This document shows positions 1 to 8,688 of a DNA stretch of 64,000 bases, in pieces (positions within the stretch are counted from its first letter, which is position 1; every line of letters starts with the position of its first letter). Position numbers and translations under genes: made by a program. The stretch comes from Bin55 sp964572845 (GTDB taxonomy: Bacteria; Pseudomonadota; Gammaproteobacteria; Pseudomonadales; Azotimanducaceae): assembly GCA_964572845.1 (NCBI GenBank), contig CAZNFX010000005.1:1-64000 (forward strand), read 5' to 3'. The notes under the pieces are model-generated. The model worked only from the letters and a program-made list of their open reading frames with translations. It was not told where the DNA came from and did no database searches.

Positions 1-152
1 CCTAGGGCGGGTTCCATCTGCAAGAGGAAAATGCAGAAGAGTATTGACATAACTGATTTGGCTCGTTGTTCGCATACTCTAGTGAACGAATGGCACTTTG
101 AACTGTCTTATTCGACTTCCACTATTCCTTTTCAACTGTAGAAGACAAGACG

Positions 153-1382
153 ATGAATAGCGCACACAGCAGCTCGTCCAAACTGAAGGTGTGGGACGAA
201 GGTGTCGCAATCGAAGAGCAAGCACTCCAGCAGGCGCGGAACGCAGCGCAACTCGACATCGTGGTGCACCATGTCGCGCTGATGCCGGATGCTCACTTTG
301 GCAAGGGCGCAACAGTTGGTTCCGTTATTCCTACACGTATCGATGCCATTGTGCCTGCTGCGGTTGGAGTGGACATTGGTTGCGGCATGATTGCACAGCG
401 GACAACTTTGAACGCTTCTAATCTTCCAGACAACCTGCAGGAGACCCGATCTCAACTTGAGCGGAGAATTCCGCACGGGCGCACTTCGGGAGGTCGTCGA
501 CGGCTTGATCGTGGTGCTTGGGGTGAACCCCCTCGGTTCGTTGTGGACGCCTGGAATGAACATTTGGCTAGAGGCTTCGAGCAAATCGTGGATCATCAGC
601 CCAGGCTGGGGAACGCTAACTCCATCCATCACCTTGGAACCATGGGAACAGGCAACCACTTCCTGGAAATCTGTCTGGACGAGAATGACCGCGTTTGGTT
701 CATGCTGCACAGCGGATCGCGCGGCATTGGTGCAGCCATTGGGAACTGCTACATTTCGAAGGCGAAGGAATTGATGGGTGAGCGATTGGGCAGTCTGCCG
801 GATGCCAATCTCGCTTACCTGATCAACGACAAATCGGGAATGGACGCATTTTCGGAGTATGTCGCAGCAGTCGAGTGGGCTCAGACCTTTGCGCGAATCA
901 ACAGACAGTTGATGATGGATCGAGCCGTCCAGACCGTGCGTAGGATGAATCGATTTCCCTCATTTGAAATCGACGAACGTGCTGTGAATTGCCATCACAA
1001 CTATGTTCAACGCGAGAATCACTTTGGCACGGAGTGTTGGGTGACTCGAAAGGGCGCGATTCGAGCTGGCAAAGGGCAATTGGGAATCATTCCTGGCAGC
1101 ATGGGGACTCGTTCCTACATCGTTAGAGGCAAAGGAAACAGCGCATCGTTCGAATCCTGCTCTCATGGTGCAGGCAGGCGAATGTCCCGCAATCAAGCTC
1201 GGAAGACCATCACGGTAGAGAGCCACGAAGAAGCACTGCGCAATGTGGAGTGCCGAAAGGATGCCAGCACACTTGATGAGACTCCTTCGGCATACAAGGA
1301 CATCGATGCCGTGATGGAGGCGCAGCGTGACCTCGTGGAACCGGTACACACACTGAGGCAAGTCCTGTGCGTGAAGGGTTAG
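153..1382 (+). CDS. rtcB: RtcB family RNA-splicing ligase
   Basis: Predicted 409-aa RtcB, a GTP- and Mn-dependent ligase that joins RNA 2',3'-cyclic phosphate (3'-phosphate) ends to 5'-OH ends in RNA repair. Family landmarks are in order: metal-binding GVDIGCGM (about 72-79, Asp74 and Cys77), GTGNHF (165-170), HSGSRG (186-191), HHNY (281-284), GSMGTRSY (315-322) and SCSHGAGR around His338, the residue guanylylated in the family. The protein ends in VKG as typical members do. The length is at the short end for bacterial RtcB. No archease or RtcA gene is adjacent, and the next gene is an unrelated crotonase. The start ATG follows a purine-rich stretch without a strong Shine-Dalgarno. The identification is firm; the substrate in this organism is unknown. 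Confidence 0.96.
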   Translation: MNSAHSSSSKLKVWDEGVAIEEQALQQARNAAQLDIVVHHVALMPDAHFGKGATVGSVIPTRIDAIVPAAVGVDIGCGMIAQRTTLNASNLPDNLQETRSQLERRIPHGRTSGGRRRLDRGAWGEPPRFVVDAWNEHLARGFEQIVDHQPRLGNANSIHHLGTMGTGNHFLEICLDENDRVWFMLHSGSRGIGAAIGNCYISKAKELMGERLGSLPDANLAYLINDKSGMDAFSEYVAAVEWAQTFARINRQLMMDRAVQTVRRMNRFPSFEIDERAVNCHHNYVQRENHFGTECWVTRKGAIRAGKGQLGIIPGSMGTRSYIVRGKGNSASFESCSHGAGRRMSRNQARKTITVESHEEALRNVECRKDASTLDETPSAYKDIDAVMEAQRDLVEPVHTLRQVLCVKG

Positions 1383-1464
1383 TGAAGTCAGGGGTAGTGC
1401 CGAATCGAACACTCGCAGCGCTTGTTTATCTTGAACTCAATTGACTCTATGTTGAAAAAGTCTC

Positions 1465-1502
1465 AAGTGTTACTTTTTGGAATAAGTGTTACTTTTGGTA
1501 AC
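1465..1502. repeat. 19-bp imperfect tandem repeat in the rtcB-crotonase gap
   Basis: The 332-bp gap 1383-1714 between rtcB and the crotonase gene holds no convincing gene. It contains two adjacent 19-bp units, aagtgttactttttggaat (1465-1483) and aagtgttacttttggtaac (1484-1502), identical over their first 13 bases. The flanks are AT-rich. It could be a paired operator or simple slippage; nothing in the sequence decides this. Confidence 0.6.
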
Positions 1503-1714
1503 ATAACTTTGCATGTGACTTAGGATTGCTCTTTTGGAATCTTTGCAACGGCGCCCTCAAATCATTTGCCGTTGAAGAAGTTGCTGCTCGCTCCGCAGGT
1601 TGAGGCGGCCTCTATCCCTCCCAACCCCACCGCCTCGACCTGCAAATCCAACAGGACCGTCGAAATTCCCTCACATAGAATTTCCACACCGAATGGATTT
1701 GAACGACACTGCTC

Positions 1715-2518
1715 ATGGTGCAAACCCCATACAAGAACCTGACGGTAGAAGAACGCGACGATGTCGCGATCGTCACCTTCAACCGACCCCACAAAGCCAA
1801 CGCGCTTGATCGCAATCACCTGGAGGAGATTGAACAGGTCGCTCTTTCGTTTCGCGACGACCCTCAGACGAGAGTTGTGATATTCACTGGAAAGGGCAAG
1901 CACTTCTCCTCGGGTGCCGATTTGACCCCGACTCCAAACGCCACCGACCGGCAAGCTTCATTGGTGCTGCGTCGTCGGCGTTCGCGAATTGGCGAAAGAG
2001 CGATTCGTGCCGTCTATGGAATAGATCAAGTGACCATTGCCGCATGGAACGGCGCCGCCATGGGCGGTGGAGCCTGCTTGGCGACGGCCTTGGATTTTCG
2101 CATTGGCTCATCTGATTGCTTCATGCAATATCCCGAGGTCGAAATCGGTGTGAACCTAATGTGGAAGAGTTTGCCTCTTCTTGTTCATCTCGCTGGTCCA
2201 GCACGAGCTAAGCGGCTCGTGGCTGGTGGCGAGAGAATCCATGCCGACGAGTTGCGGTCTTGGGGAATTCTGGATTGTGTTGTTGAAAGGGATGATCTGC
2301 TTGACACAGCGCTGGATTGGGCAAGGCGCTACGCGAAGATGCCCCCAATTCCCCAGCAAATGATCAAGCAGAGCATTAATGCGATCGTGTCAGCACAGGA
2401 TGCCTCCATCATGCACATGGATGTGGATCAGAATTTGCTGAGCGCGTCTACTCAGGACGCCAAGACAGCAGTCCGCGGCTACAGAGAAGGGACAACTCCA
2501 GAATTTCGCGGAGACTAG
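1715..2518 (+). CDS. Enoyl-CoA hydratase/isomerase (crotonase) family protein
   Basis: A 267-aa single-domain crotonase-fold protein. The family binds acyl-CoA thioesters and stabilises an enolate in an oxyanion hole; members act as hydratases, isomerases or hydrolases. Visible features are the N-terminal strand region with VAIVTFNRP (about 18-26), the CoA-binding and oxyanion stretch HFSSGADL (about 63-70), and the second oxyanion segment WNGAAMGGGACLA (about 110-122). The usual catalytic Glu positions after the second segment are not conserved in an obvious way, so the reaction cannot be named. ATG 1715 is the first in-frame ATG matching the family N-terminus; no clear Shine-Dalgarno is visible. 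It is convergent with ileS, with 20 bp between the stops. Confidence 0.88.
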   Translation: MVQTPYKNLTVEERDDVAIVTFNRPHKANALDRNHLEEIEQVALSFRDDPQTRVVIFTGKGKHFSSGADLTPTPNATDRQASLVLRRRRSRIGERAIRAVYGIDQVTIAAWNGAAMGGGACLATALDFRIGSSDCFMQYPEVEIGVNLMWKSLPLLVHLAGPARAKRLVAGGERIHADELRSWGILDCVVERDDLLDTALDWARRYAKMPPIPQQMIKQSINAIVSAQDASIMHMDVDQNLLSASTQDAKTAVRGYREGTTPEFRGD

Positions 2519-2538
2519 TGGGGTCCACGCAGAGCTGA

Positions 2539-5500
2539 CTAGATGGGTTCAATTCCGTAGCGAAACTCCTGACCCTCCAACTCGATGCTGTGGTCCAAGT
2601 TGACTCCCGGGTGAATTTGCACCGCAAGAATCTCGCTGCAAATGTACTCTTGATGCTCAAGAATCAGCTTTTCAAGTCGATCTGTCGCCTGGTAGTGAAG
2701 CAGTATGCGGTCCGTAACGTTGAAGTCCAATTCCTTTCGAGTCAGTTGAATCCTGTGGACGATTTCGCGAGCGATTCCTTCGTCTTTCAGTTGTTGAGTT
2801 AGCGTGAAGTCGAGCTCAATGGAAATCAAACTGTCGGAGATTACAGAGGAGTCGGCATGGGCTTCGCGAAATACCTGTATCTCATCCAGCGTAAACTCCT
2901 CGCCGGCCAATCGGATTGATCCGTTGTTCTGAAACGCTTCCAGCTCGTCTGAATTGAGAGCTTGAATGAGAGCTTGCATTTCCTTCATTCGCTTGCCTAA
3001 TCGCTTTCCAAGCAACGGGAAGTTAGGTTTTGCATACCAATTGATGTATTTGCTTTCGTCCGTGTCGTAAGCGATCTCCTTGACGTTGAGTTCCGTCTTG
3101 ACGTAATCCTCAAGTGAGCGAATGTCATCGAGAACTGTGCTGTCCCGGTGGATAACGACGAGACGAGATAGCGGAATTCTCAGCGAGATTTTCTTCGTCT
3201 CTCTTTGTTTGCGGCCTAGCAGAATGATTTGCTGCATTCGGGACACGGTCGTCTCGAGGCTAGTGTCCTGCAAATTGCTGTTGGGCTCAGGAAAGTCGCA
3301 CAAGTGAACTGAGTGGGGTCTATTGCTGCGGTCGGTCAAGTCGCCAAGCCGTTGGTAGACGTGCTCGGCGAAAAATGGAGCACACGGGGCCATGGCTAGA
3401 GTCAAGTCGGAGACGGCAGAGTAGAGGGCGCTATATGCAGCGATCTTGTCCTGCGTGAGTCCTTCGCCCCAAAACCTAGAACGATTGAGTCGTATGTACC
3501 AGTTTGTCAAATCTTCAATGAATTCGAAGAGTTTGGGCACAACGTTGTCTAGGCGATATCTTTCCATTTCTGTCGAGATCGACGTCTTTAGCGTCTGAAG
3601 TCGCGAAAGAATCCAGCGGTCCAAGATAGTCGTGTGTGCAAAGCTCATTTGATTCGTCAACCACCCATCAATCTTTGCGTAGAGATCCAGGAAGCTATGG
3701 GCGTTGCGCCACGGCAGCAAGGCGCGTCGAGTCATCTCTCTAACGCCCGAATCCAGAAATCGTTGCTCCTCTCCGCGAACAAGCCCCGAATTGATGAGAT
3801 AGAGGCGGAACGCATCTGCACCGTGTTCGCGCATGAGCTTTTCGGGATCCGTGTAGTTGCCAACGCTTTTTGACATCTTCTTGCCATCGGCAGCCAGGAC
3901 CAGGCCGTTGACAATCACATTCTTGAATGCGGGTTTCTTGAACAGAGCAGTGCTTAGAGCGATCAGCGTGTAGAACCACCCACGAGTTTGATCAAGTCCC
4001 TCGGCAATGAAATCTGCGGGAAATCCCTTCTCGAATGTCTGTTTGTTTTCGAAGGGGTAGTGCTTTTGCGCATAGGGCATCGAGCCGGACTCGAACCAGC
4101 AGTCCAATACTTCAGGAATACGTCGATAGGTTCCCGGCTCTCCCTGACGCTGAAACGTCAAGACGTCAACACTTTCACGGTGCAAGTCGTCAGGGCGTTG
4201 TCCAGTCATTGTCTCGAGTTCGTCGCGCGAACCTATACAGATGAACGAATCCGTTTGATCGTTTTGCCAGATTGGAATGGGAGTGCCCCACACCCGGTTT
4301 CGAGAAATGCACCAATCAGTGGCATTTTCCAGCCAATTGCCCATGCGGCCGTCTTGAATATGGTCGGGAACCCAACGTATAGCCTGATTGGATTCCTTCA
4401 ATGACTCCCGAAAGTCGCCAACTCGAACAAACCAAGACGGGACGGCTCGGTAGATCAGCGGAGAGTCGGAACGATAGCAATATGGGTAGCTGTGCTGAAT
4501 TACATCGTGCTCGAATACTGAGTTGCGCTCCTTTAGCCAATTGATGATGTGCGGGTCTGCATCCTTGACGAACTGCCCTGCAAAATCCGTAACTTCGCTT
4601 TCAAAGACTCCCGCCATGGAGACGGGACAGACGAAAGCGTCGATCCCCTGCTGCAGTGCAATCCGATAATCATCTTCGCCGAATGCAGGAGCCTGATGAA
4701 CGACCCCAGTGCCATCTTCGGTGGTGACATAGTCGTCTCCCACAATGCGAAAGGCTCCCTTCGCTGAGAGGTGCGCGAAGTATGGAAAGAGGGGCTCGTA
4801 GCGTCGACCGACCAGCTCAGCTGCATGGATTTGCTCTTCGACAACAAGGTCGTGTCGACCTTGATATGCCGCTAATCGCGCCTCGGCCATGTAGATTCGC
4901 TTTCCCGATTGAGTATCTCGTACCTTTACATAGTCGATATTCGGTCCAACGCATAGAGCGAGATTAGACGGCAAAGTCCAAGGTGTCGTAGTCCAAGCAC
5001 TGACAAATGCATCTTCGTCCAGGAGTTTGAACAAGACCGTTATGGAAGGATCCTGTACGTCTTGATAGTTCGAGCTTGCTTCGAAGTTGGAGAGCGGGGT
5101 CGTAAGTGCAGTCGATACCGGCATGACCTTGTTTCCTCTGTAGATCAATTCACGATCCCAGAGTGATTTGACTACCCACCACACCGACTCCATGAAGTCT
5201 GCATCCATGGTCTTGTAATCGTCGTCGAAATCGACCCACCGCCCTAGGCGCGTGATGATCGAACGCCACTCCTTGACATAGCGTTCGACGATTCCACGGC
5301 ACTCTTGGTTGTAGCCTGCTACGCCCAATTTGGCGACTGCCTCATGTGCCGACATTCCCAATTTCTTGTCAATTTCGTGCTCGATCGGTAGTCCATGGCA
5401 ATCCCAACCGAACCGACGCTCCACGTAGCGACCCTTCATGGTCCAATAGCGCGGAATGATGTCTTTGATCACTGAAGCAAGGAGATTTCCGTGATGTGGA

Positions 5501-5664
5501 AGTCCCGTGGCGAAAGGCGGTCCGTCGAAAAATACGTACTGTGTACCGTTCTTCCTTTGGGAAAGCGACTTTTGAAATGTGCTGTTCTGCTCCCACATTT
5601 CAAGAATTTCCTTTTCCATTTCTGGGAAGGAGAATGCGGGCTGGACGTCTTGTGAGTTTGACAT
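2539..5664 (-). CDS. ileS: Isoleucyl-tRNA synthetase, long type 2-like form
   Basis: A 1041-aa class I synthetase charging tRNA-Ile. The class I signature near residues 57-60 reads HHGN rather than HxGH, followed by RFGWDCHGLPIEHEI. An editing (CP1) domain follows, then KMSKS in DGKKMSKS (about residues 594-598) and an anticodon-binding region (FIEDLTNWYIRLNRSRFW). The C-terminus continues for about 200 residues with no cysteine zinc cluster, unlike the roughly 940-aa E. coli-type enzyme. Length, the YVERRFGWDCHG region and the tail match the eukaryote-like type 2 class, whose members are typically mupirocin-tolerant (family knowledge). In gammaproteobacteria ileS often neighbours lspA; here it lies downstream of an epimerase gene. 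Confidence 0.95.
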   Translation of the reverse strand: MSNSQDVQPAFSFPEMEKEILEMWEQNSTFQKSLSQRKNGTQYVFFDGPPFATGLPHHGNLLASVIKDIIPRYWTMKGRYVERRFGWDCHGLPIEHEIDKKLGMSAHEAVAKLGVAGYNQECRGIVERYVKEWRSIITRLGRWVDFDDDYKTMDADFMESVWWVVKSLWDRELIYRGNKVMPVSTALTTPLSNFEASSNYQDVQDPSITVLFKLLDEDAFVSAWTTTPWTLPSNLALCVGPNIDYVKVRDTQSGKRIYMAEARLAAYQGRHDLVVEEQIHAAELVGRRYEPLFPYFAHLSAKGAFRIVGDDYVTTEDGTGVVHQAPAFGEDDYRIALQQGIDAFVCPVSMAGVFESEVTDFAGQFVKDADPHIINWLKERNSVFEHDVIQHSYPYCYRSDSPLIYRAVPSWFVRVGDFRESLKESNQAIRWVPDHIQDGRMGNWLENATDWCISRNRVWGTPIPIWQNDQTDSFICIGSRDELETMTGQRPDDLHRESVDVLTFQRQGEPGTYRRIPEVLDCWFESGSMPYAQKHYPFENKQTFEKGFPADFIAEGLDQTRGWFYTLIALSTALFKKPAFKNVIVNGLVLAADGKKMSKSVGNYTDPEKLMREHGADAFRLYLINSGLVRGEEQRFLDSGVREMTRRALLPWRNAHSFLDLYAKIDGWLTNQMSFAHTTILDRWILSRLQTLKTSISTEMERYRLDNVVPKLFEFIEDLTNWYIRLNRSRFWGEGLTQDKIAAYSALYSAVSDLTLAMAPCAPFFAEHVYQRLGDLTDRSNRPHSVHLCDFPEPNSNLQDTSLETTVSRMQQIILLGRKQRETKKISLRIPLSRLVVIHRDSTVLDDIRSLEDYVKTELNVKEIAYDTDESKYINWYAKPNFPLLGKRLGKRMKEMQALIQALNSDELEAFQNNGSIRLAGEEFTLDEIQVFREAHADSSVISDSLISIELDFTLTQQLKDEGIAREIVHRIQLTRKELDFNVTDRILLHYQATDRLEKLILEHQEYICSEILAVQIHPGVNLDHSIELEGQEFRYGIEPI

Positions 5665-5701
5665 AACCTAAATCTGCAAGAGCTCAATATGAGCAGCGGA
5701 G

Positions 5702-5721
5702 CGATGCACCTAGGTGCATCG
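5702..5721. promoter_or_regulatory. Perfect 20-bp palindrome upstream of ileS
   Basis: cgatgcacctaggtgcatcg reads identically on both strands. It lies 37 bp before the ileS start and 26 bp past the stop of the upstream epimerase gene, both on the minus strand. With no loop and no T-run it is a poor intrinsic terminator and a better candidate operator for a dimeric regulator of ileS. A further 10-bp palindrome, gagctagctc, lies close by in the same gap. The function is inferred. Confidence 0.5.
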
Positions 5722-5747
5722 AAGGAATTCTGCGTTTGTGAGCTGAG

Positions 5748-6860
5748 CTAGCTCGAAGCAATTTTGGGTTGAATAATCCCAAGTTCGATCGACGTCTCCA
5801 CGACCGATCGAACAGTGTCCTCCACTGGTCGGATAGTAGCTCCCAACAGGTCTTTTGCCTTCTTGCAGTCATTCACCGTGTTCGATACGACCACTATTGG
5901 ATCGCCGTTGGAACGTGTAGTTACAGGTGAACCTAGTGCGAAGGAGGGGAACTCCGCTTTGATGATGTCTTTGAGTTCCGTGCTGAGCTGCAACGACGAG
6001 CGACCCCCGCTGCCGTGCAATACATACCGTGGACCACCTCTTGAGCTGCGGTGATCGACCGTTGACTCTGCAGCTAGTCGATGTGCCTTGACAAGGTCAC
6101 GAACATCGATGATGTTGTAGTTCATGTCGTAGGGCGACGGCCAATTCGGCGACTCTCCGTTGGCGATCCTGCCGATTTGCTCAATCCATTGGCCAACTTG
6201 GGCACTGAAGAGAATGGGTCCGCAAATCATGGCGGGATTCATGGTGATGGCGTCCCACATTCCGTCGCTCTCGTCAGCAGACTTGTTGATTAGGTGTTCT
6301 GTATCGACCTTGCTTCGCGAATAGGAGTTGCGAGGATGGTTCCAGATCTCAGATTCCACTTCATCGGAAGCCCAGTCTTCCTCTGTCCATTCGTAACCTT
6401 TGGGTACGCGCGCACCCTTGGCGCCAGAAACGGCGGCCATCGAGCTCGTGTAGACGAGGCGACGTACTGAGCCGCTAGAGTTCACTGAATCGATTACATT
6501 CTGAGTACCAATCATACCGCCGTCGTAGACGTCTTGCGACACATCCCCTGATCCCAGGGGCTGACTCTTTCCGTCTGCGGAATTGCCTAGGACCGCCGCT
6601 ACGTGAAACACAGCGCTGCAACCCCTGAATGCATCATCGTAGGAGTGTGGCGTGAACAGATCGCAACCGTTTCGTATTTCAACGTTGGGCAAGCGTTCCA
6701 AGTATTGGACACAGTCCTTTCCCCGCCAAGATGTGGCGTCACGGATGCATGCCCGGACTTGATAGCCGTGGAGCACTAGTTCTCTAACCATGTGTCCACC
6801 GGTAAACCCCGAGCATCCGGTAACTGCGACTGGGCCGTCATGGGCTGTTATGGCTGACAT
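5748..6860 (-). CDS. NAD-dependent epimerase/dehydratase (extended SDR)
   Basis: A 370-aa Rossmann-fold extended SDR. The nucleotide-binding motif TGCSGFTGG is at about 14-22, the active-site strand YTSSMAAVSG sits mid-protein, and a Tyr-x3-Lys pair lies in NSYSRSKVD. The fold resembles dihydroflavonol-reductase-like epimerases acting on alcohols or nucleotide sugars; the substrate is unknown. The reading frame is open to a GTG at 6896, but I chose ATG 6860 because AAGGAG sits 10 bases upstream and the Rossmann motif then falls at the usual distance. It lies upstream of ileS on the same strand and downstream of the phytanoyl-CoA dioxygenase-like gene; a shared transcript is possible. Confidence 0.88.
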   Translation of the reverse strand: MSAITAHDGPVAVTGCSGFTGGHMVRELVLHGYQVRACIRDATSWRGKDCVQYLERLPNVEIRNGCDLFTPHSYDDAFRGCSAVFHVAAVLGNSADGKSQPLGSGDVSQDVYDGGMIGTQNVIDSVNSSGSVRRLVYTSSMAAVSGAKGARVPKGYEWTEEDWASDEVESEIWNHPRNSYSRSKVDTEHLINKSADESDGMWDAITMNPAMICGPILFSAQVGQWIEQIGRIANGESPNWPSPYDMNYNIIDVRDLVKAHRLAAESTVDHRSSRGGPRYVLHGSGGRSSLQLSTELKDIIKAEFPSFALGSPVTTRSNGDPIVVVSNTVNDCKKAKDLLGATIRPVEDTVRSVVETSIELGIIQPKIASS

Positions 6861-6957
6861 GTTCCAATTTCTCCTTGCAAATTGCTGTCGCAACACACTG
6901 TCGGAATGTTCATTTTCGACACCAGTAGCACACTAGGTCGAGCAATGGGAGAGTGAC

Positions 6958-8043
6958 TTAGATTGCGGGTTCCTTCCGTTGTTCTCTCGCCTTCCGCAGT
7001 TCAGCTCGTTCAATGTTGCGTTGCGAAGTCATTTTTCCGTCGTGGTGCATGTAGTCGTATCTTGGCCGGATCGTAGTGCGGCCATTTGCCGGTTCCATGT
7101 CGAACAGACTTCTGTACTGATTTATGGACTGACCACCTTTTGAACCTGGTTCTGCATCGGCCAATCGGTCGAGATCCCAATCATTCTTCCCAAAAGGAAA
7201 CAAGCTGTAGACATCCATGAGTCCCGCGAACCGTATCGGGTTCCTATCCAGTGCTTCCTGCGTGACAGTTTCTCGATAGGCTTCCTCGGGTTGATGCCTT
7301 CTACGCATGTATTCGCATTGAAGGGTCATTCGCAAACCTGGAGTAGTCTTGGGATACGAACCGTGCCAAGTATGGTTCCCCCATATAACCATCGAACCGG
7401 CTGGGGCTTCCACGGCAACTGCCTCATCTTTCCACTTTTCCGCTTCTGCTGGGGTAACTTGACGACGCCATTTATGACTGCCTGGAACAAACGAAATTGA
7501 ACCATCATTCTTCGAATAATCGGTCAGCATGAAGTGCATGTTGCAATTGATGATCTTTTCGGGTTGAGCTTGAATTGCGGGGTCCAAGTAGTCTCCGTGA
7601 ATGCCCGTTCGCACCTCACCAGGCCCCTTGACCCAGGCGGCGCAAAGACTCAGGACGCAGTCAGTTCCCAGCAGGTATTGAGCCAATCCCAATCCAGCTG
7701 GGTTGTAGGAGAGCTTCTCGAAGATCGGATCCTCCCACAACATGAACCTTTGAATGTCGTTCACGTTGGTCCATCGTTCAACGGCTAGTCCATCATCGCC
7801 ATAGCGGCGAATCATGGTCCGCTCAAGGGCTTCGCGAACGGCTTGGCAAAATTCTGGCGGACCCACTTTTTCTGGTGGCACCACGGTAAACCCGAACGCA
7901 TCCAGTTCCGCCACGTTGGTTTCCAGACCTAACTGACGAAGCTCCGAGTATAGCGGCGCAACCGAACCAGCGGACTTCCAATTGCCTACTTCCACGTCTC
8001 TAACCCACTCTCGATCTAATGTTCTATGGTGATTCAACCCCAT
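6958..8043 (-). CDS. Phytanoyl-CoA dioxygenase (PhyH) family protein
   Basis: A 361-aa Fe(II)/2-oxoglutarate oxygenase of the PhyH family. The metal triad is visible as HGD (His149, Asp151) and a distal His in WHGSY (His227), followed by an Arg in GLRMT (Arg238) placed to bind 2-oxoglutarate. The sequence FVPGSHKW between them is typical of the family. Bacterial members hydroxylate varied small molecules, and the substrate here cannot be told. ATG 8043 was preferred over an upstream GTG at 8061 because GGAGAGAGG lies about seven bases before it. It is divergent from the interrupted LLM oxidoreductase gene, so the roughly 160 bp between them may hold both promoters. Confidence 0.9.
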   Translation of the reverse strand: MGLNHHRTLDREWVRDVEVGNWKSAGSVAPLYSELRQLGLETNVAELDAFGFTVVPPEKVGPPEFCQAVREALERTMIRRYGDDGLAVERWTNVNDIQRFMLWEDPIFEKLSYNPAGLGLAQYLLGTDCVLSLCAAWVKGPGEVRTGIHGDYLDPAIQAQPEKIINCNMHFMLTDYSKNDGSISFVPGSHKWRRQVTPAEAEKWKDEAVAVEAPAGSMVIWGNHTWHGSYPKTTPGLRMTLQCEYMRRRHQPEEAYRETVTQEALDRNPIRFAGLMDVYSLFPFGKNDWDLDRLADAEPGSKGGQSINQYRSLFDMEPANGRTTIRPRYDYMHHDGKMTSQRNIERAELRKAREQRKEPAI

Positions 8044-8202
8044 CGGCACACCTCTCTCCACACCCGAAAAGCACTGCTCGAACCGGAGAGATTGGTGCAG
8101 AACGCTATTTTAGTCTGAACCAATTGGGCGGCAAATGCAGGCGCTCTAGCTTATCTGGCGGTGTGCATAATCGGCAAGCCCAACATTGTTAGCAAATTCC
8201 CA

Positions 8203-8463
8203 ATGAAATTCGGCGTCGTTTTTCCACATAACGAGATAGGCACAGACCCAGAAGCGATCAAGGCGTATGCAATCGGCGCAGAGCAAGAATTGGGTGCGGA
8301 CCACATGCTCATCTACGATCATGTGCTTGGAGTTGATCCCAATCGTCCAGGGGGCTGGCGTGGCTCCTACGACAAGGACGTAGCCTTTCACGAGCCGCTG
8401 ACAGTCTTTGCGTTCATGGCCGCGGTTACACGATCCATCGAATTTGCCACATGCGTTCTCATT
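8203..8463 (+). pseudogene. LLM class oxidoreductase, 5' part (split by the transposon)
   Basis: The first 87 codons of a luciferase-like monooxygenase (LLM class, F420- or FMN-dependent) gene. It begins MKFGVVFPHNEIG and runs through FHEPLTVFAFMAA to the coding sequence GCG TTC TCA TT-type junction at the target duplication. After 8463 the frame enters transposon sequence and stops within about 11 codons. The remaining 202 codons, including the stop, resume at 12908. Joined, they give a 288-aa protein close to the usual length of the TIGR03619-like F420-dependent group. Neither fragment alone should be active, since the TIM-barrel is cut after its early strands. ATG 8203 matches the family N-terminus. 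Confidence 0.9.
8456..8463. repeat. Left copy of 8-bp target site duplication
   Basis: ttctcatt directly abuts the left terminal inverted repeat and is repeated exactly at 12900-12907. Eight-base duplications are characteristic of the IS1595 family (established knowledge). It falls within the codons for Val-Leu-Ile of the LLM gene. Confidence 0.92.
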
Positions 8464-8493
8464 GGAAATTATAAATTTAACTTGATAAACAGG
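8464..8493 (+). repeat. Left terminal inverted repeat
   Basis: Thirty bases starting ggaaattataaatttaactt and ending in acagg. They match the inverted right end at 25 of 30 positions; mismatches are at positions 5, 12 and 23-25. The GG start is typical of IS1595-group ends. Confidence 0.92.
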
Positions 8494-8510
8494 TAGGATA
8501 TGGTGCAATG

Positions 8511-8622
8511 CACTAGGGACCTATCGGTTTCACTAGGACACAATTTACAAATTGTAAATCTCCCTAAAAGGACATACTAGGACATTACAGGGAGATCTGA
8601 AAGGATGATAGTAACACTAGGA
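8511..8622 (+). repeat. Subterminal cactagga repeats and small inverted repeats at the left end
   Basis: Four near-identical octamers occur in one orientation: cactaggg (8511), cactagga (8531), tactagga (8575) and cactagga (8615). One more copy lies near the right end at 12722-12729. The same stretch holds atttacaa-a-ttgtaaat (8543-8559), a perfect 8-bp inverted repeat around one base, and atctccct/agggagat (8558-8565 and 8589-8596). Such clustered motifs inside a terminus could be transposase binding sites; this is an inference. No gene is evident in 8494-8688. Confidence 0.5.
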
Positions 8623-8688
8623 AGATCTGGTTGGATTTTTACGTCTCAATCGGTCGAAGAACTCCAAGAAATTACGAACATTATTAGC

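Noticed and set aside
44..78. ttgaca box upstream of rtcB as a promoter
   Set aside because: The -35-like box is perfect, but the only -10-like sequence (catact) lies 23 bp away, too far; a 17-bp spacing gives tgttcg.
132..710. Long open frame (192 aa) antisense to rtcB
   Set aside because: It is a shadow of rtcB codon usage; the product has no family features and rtcB is certain.
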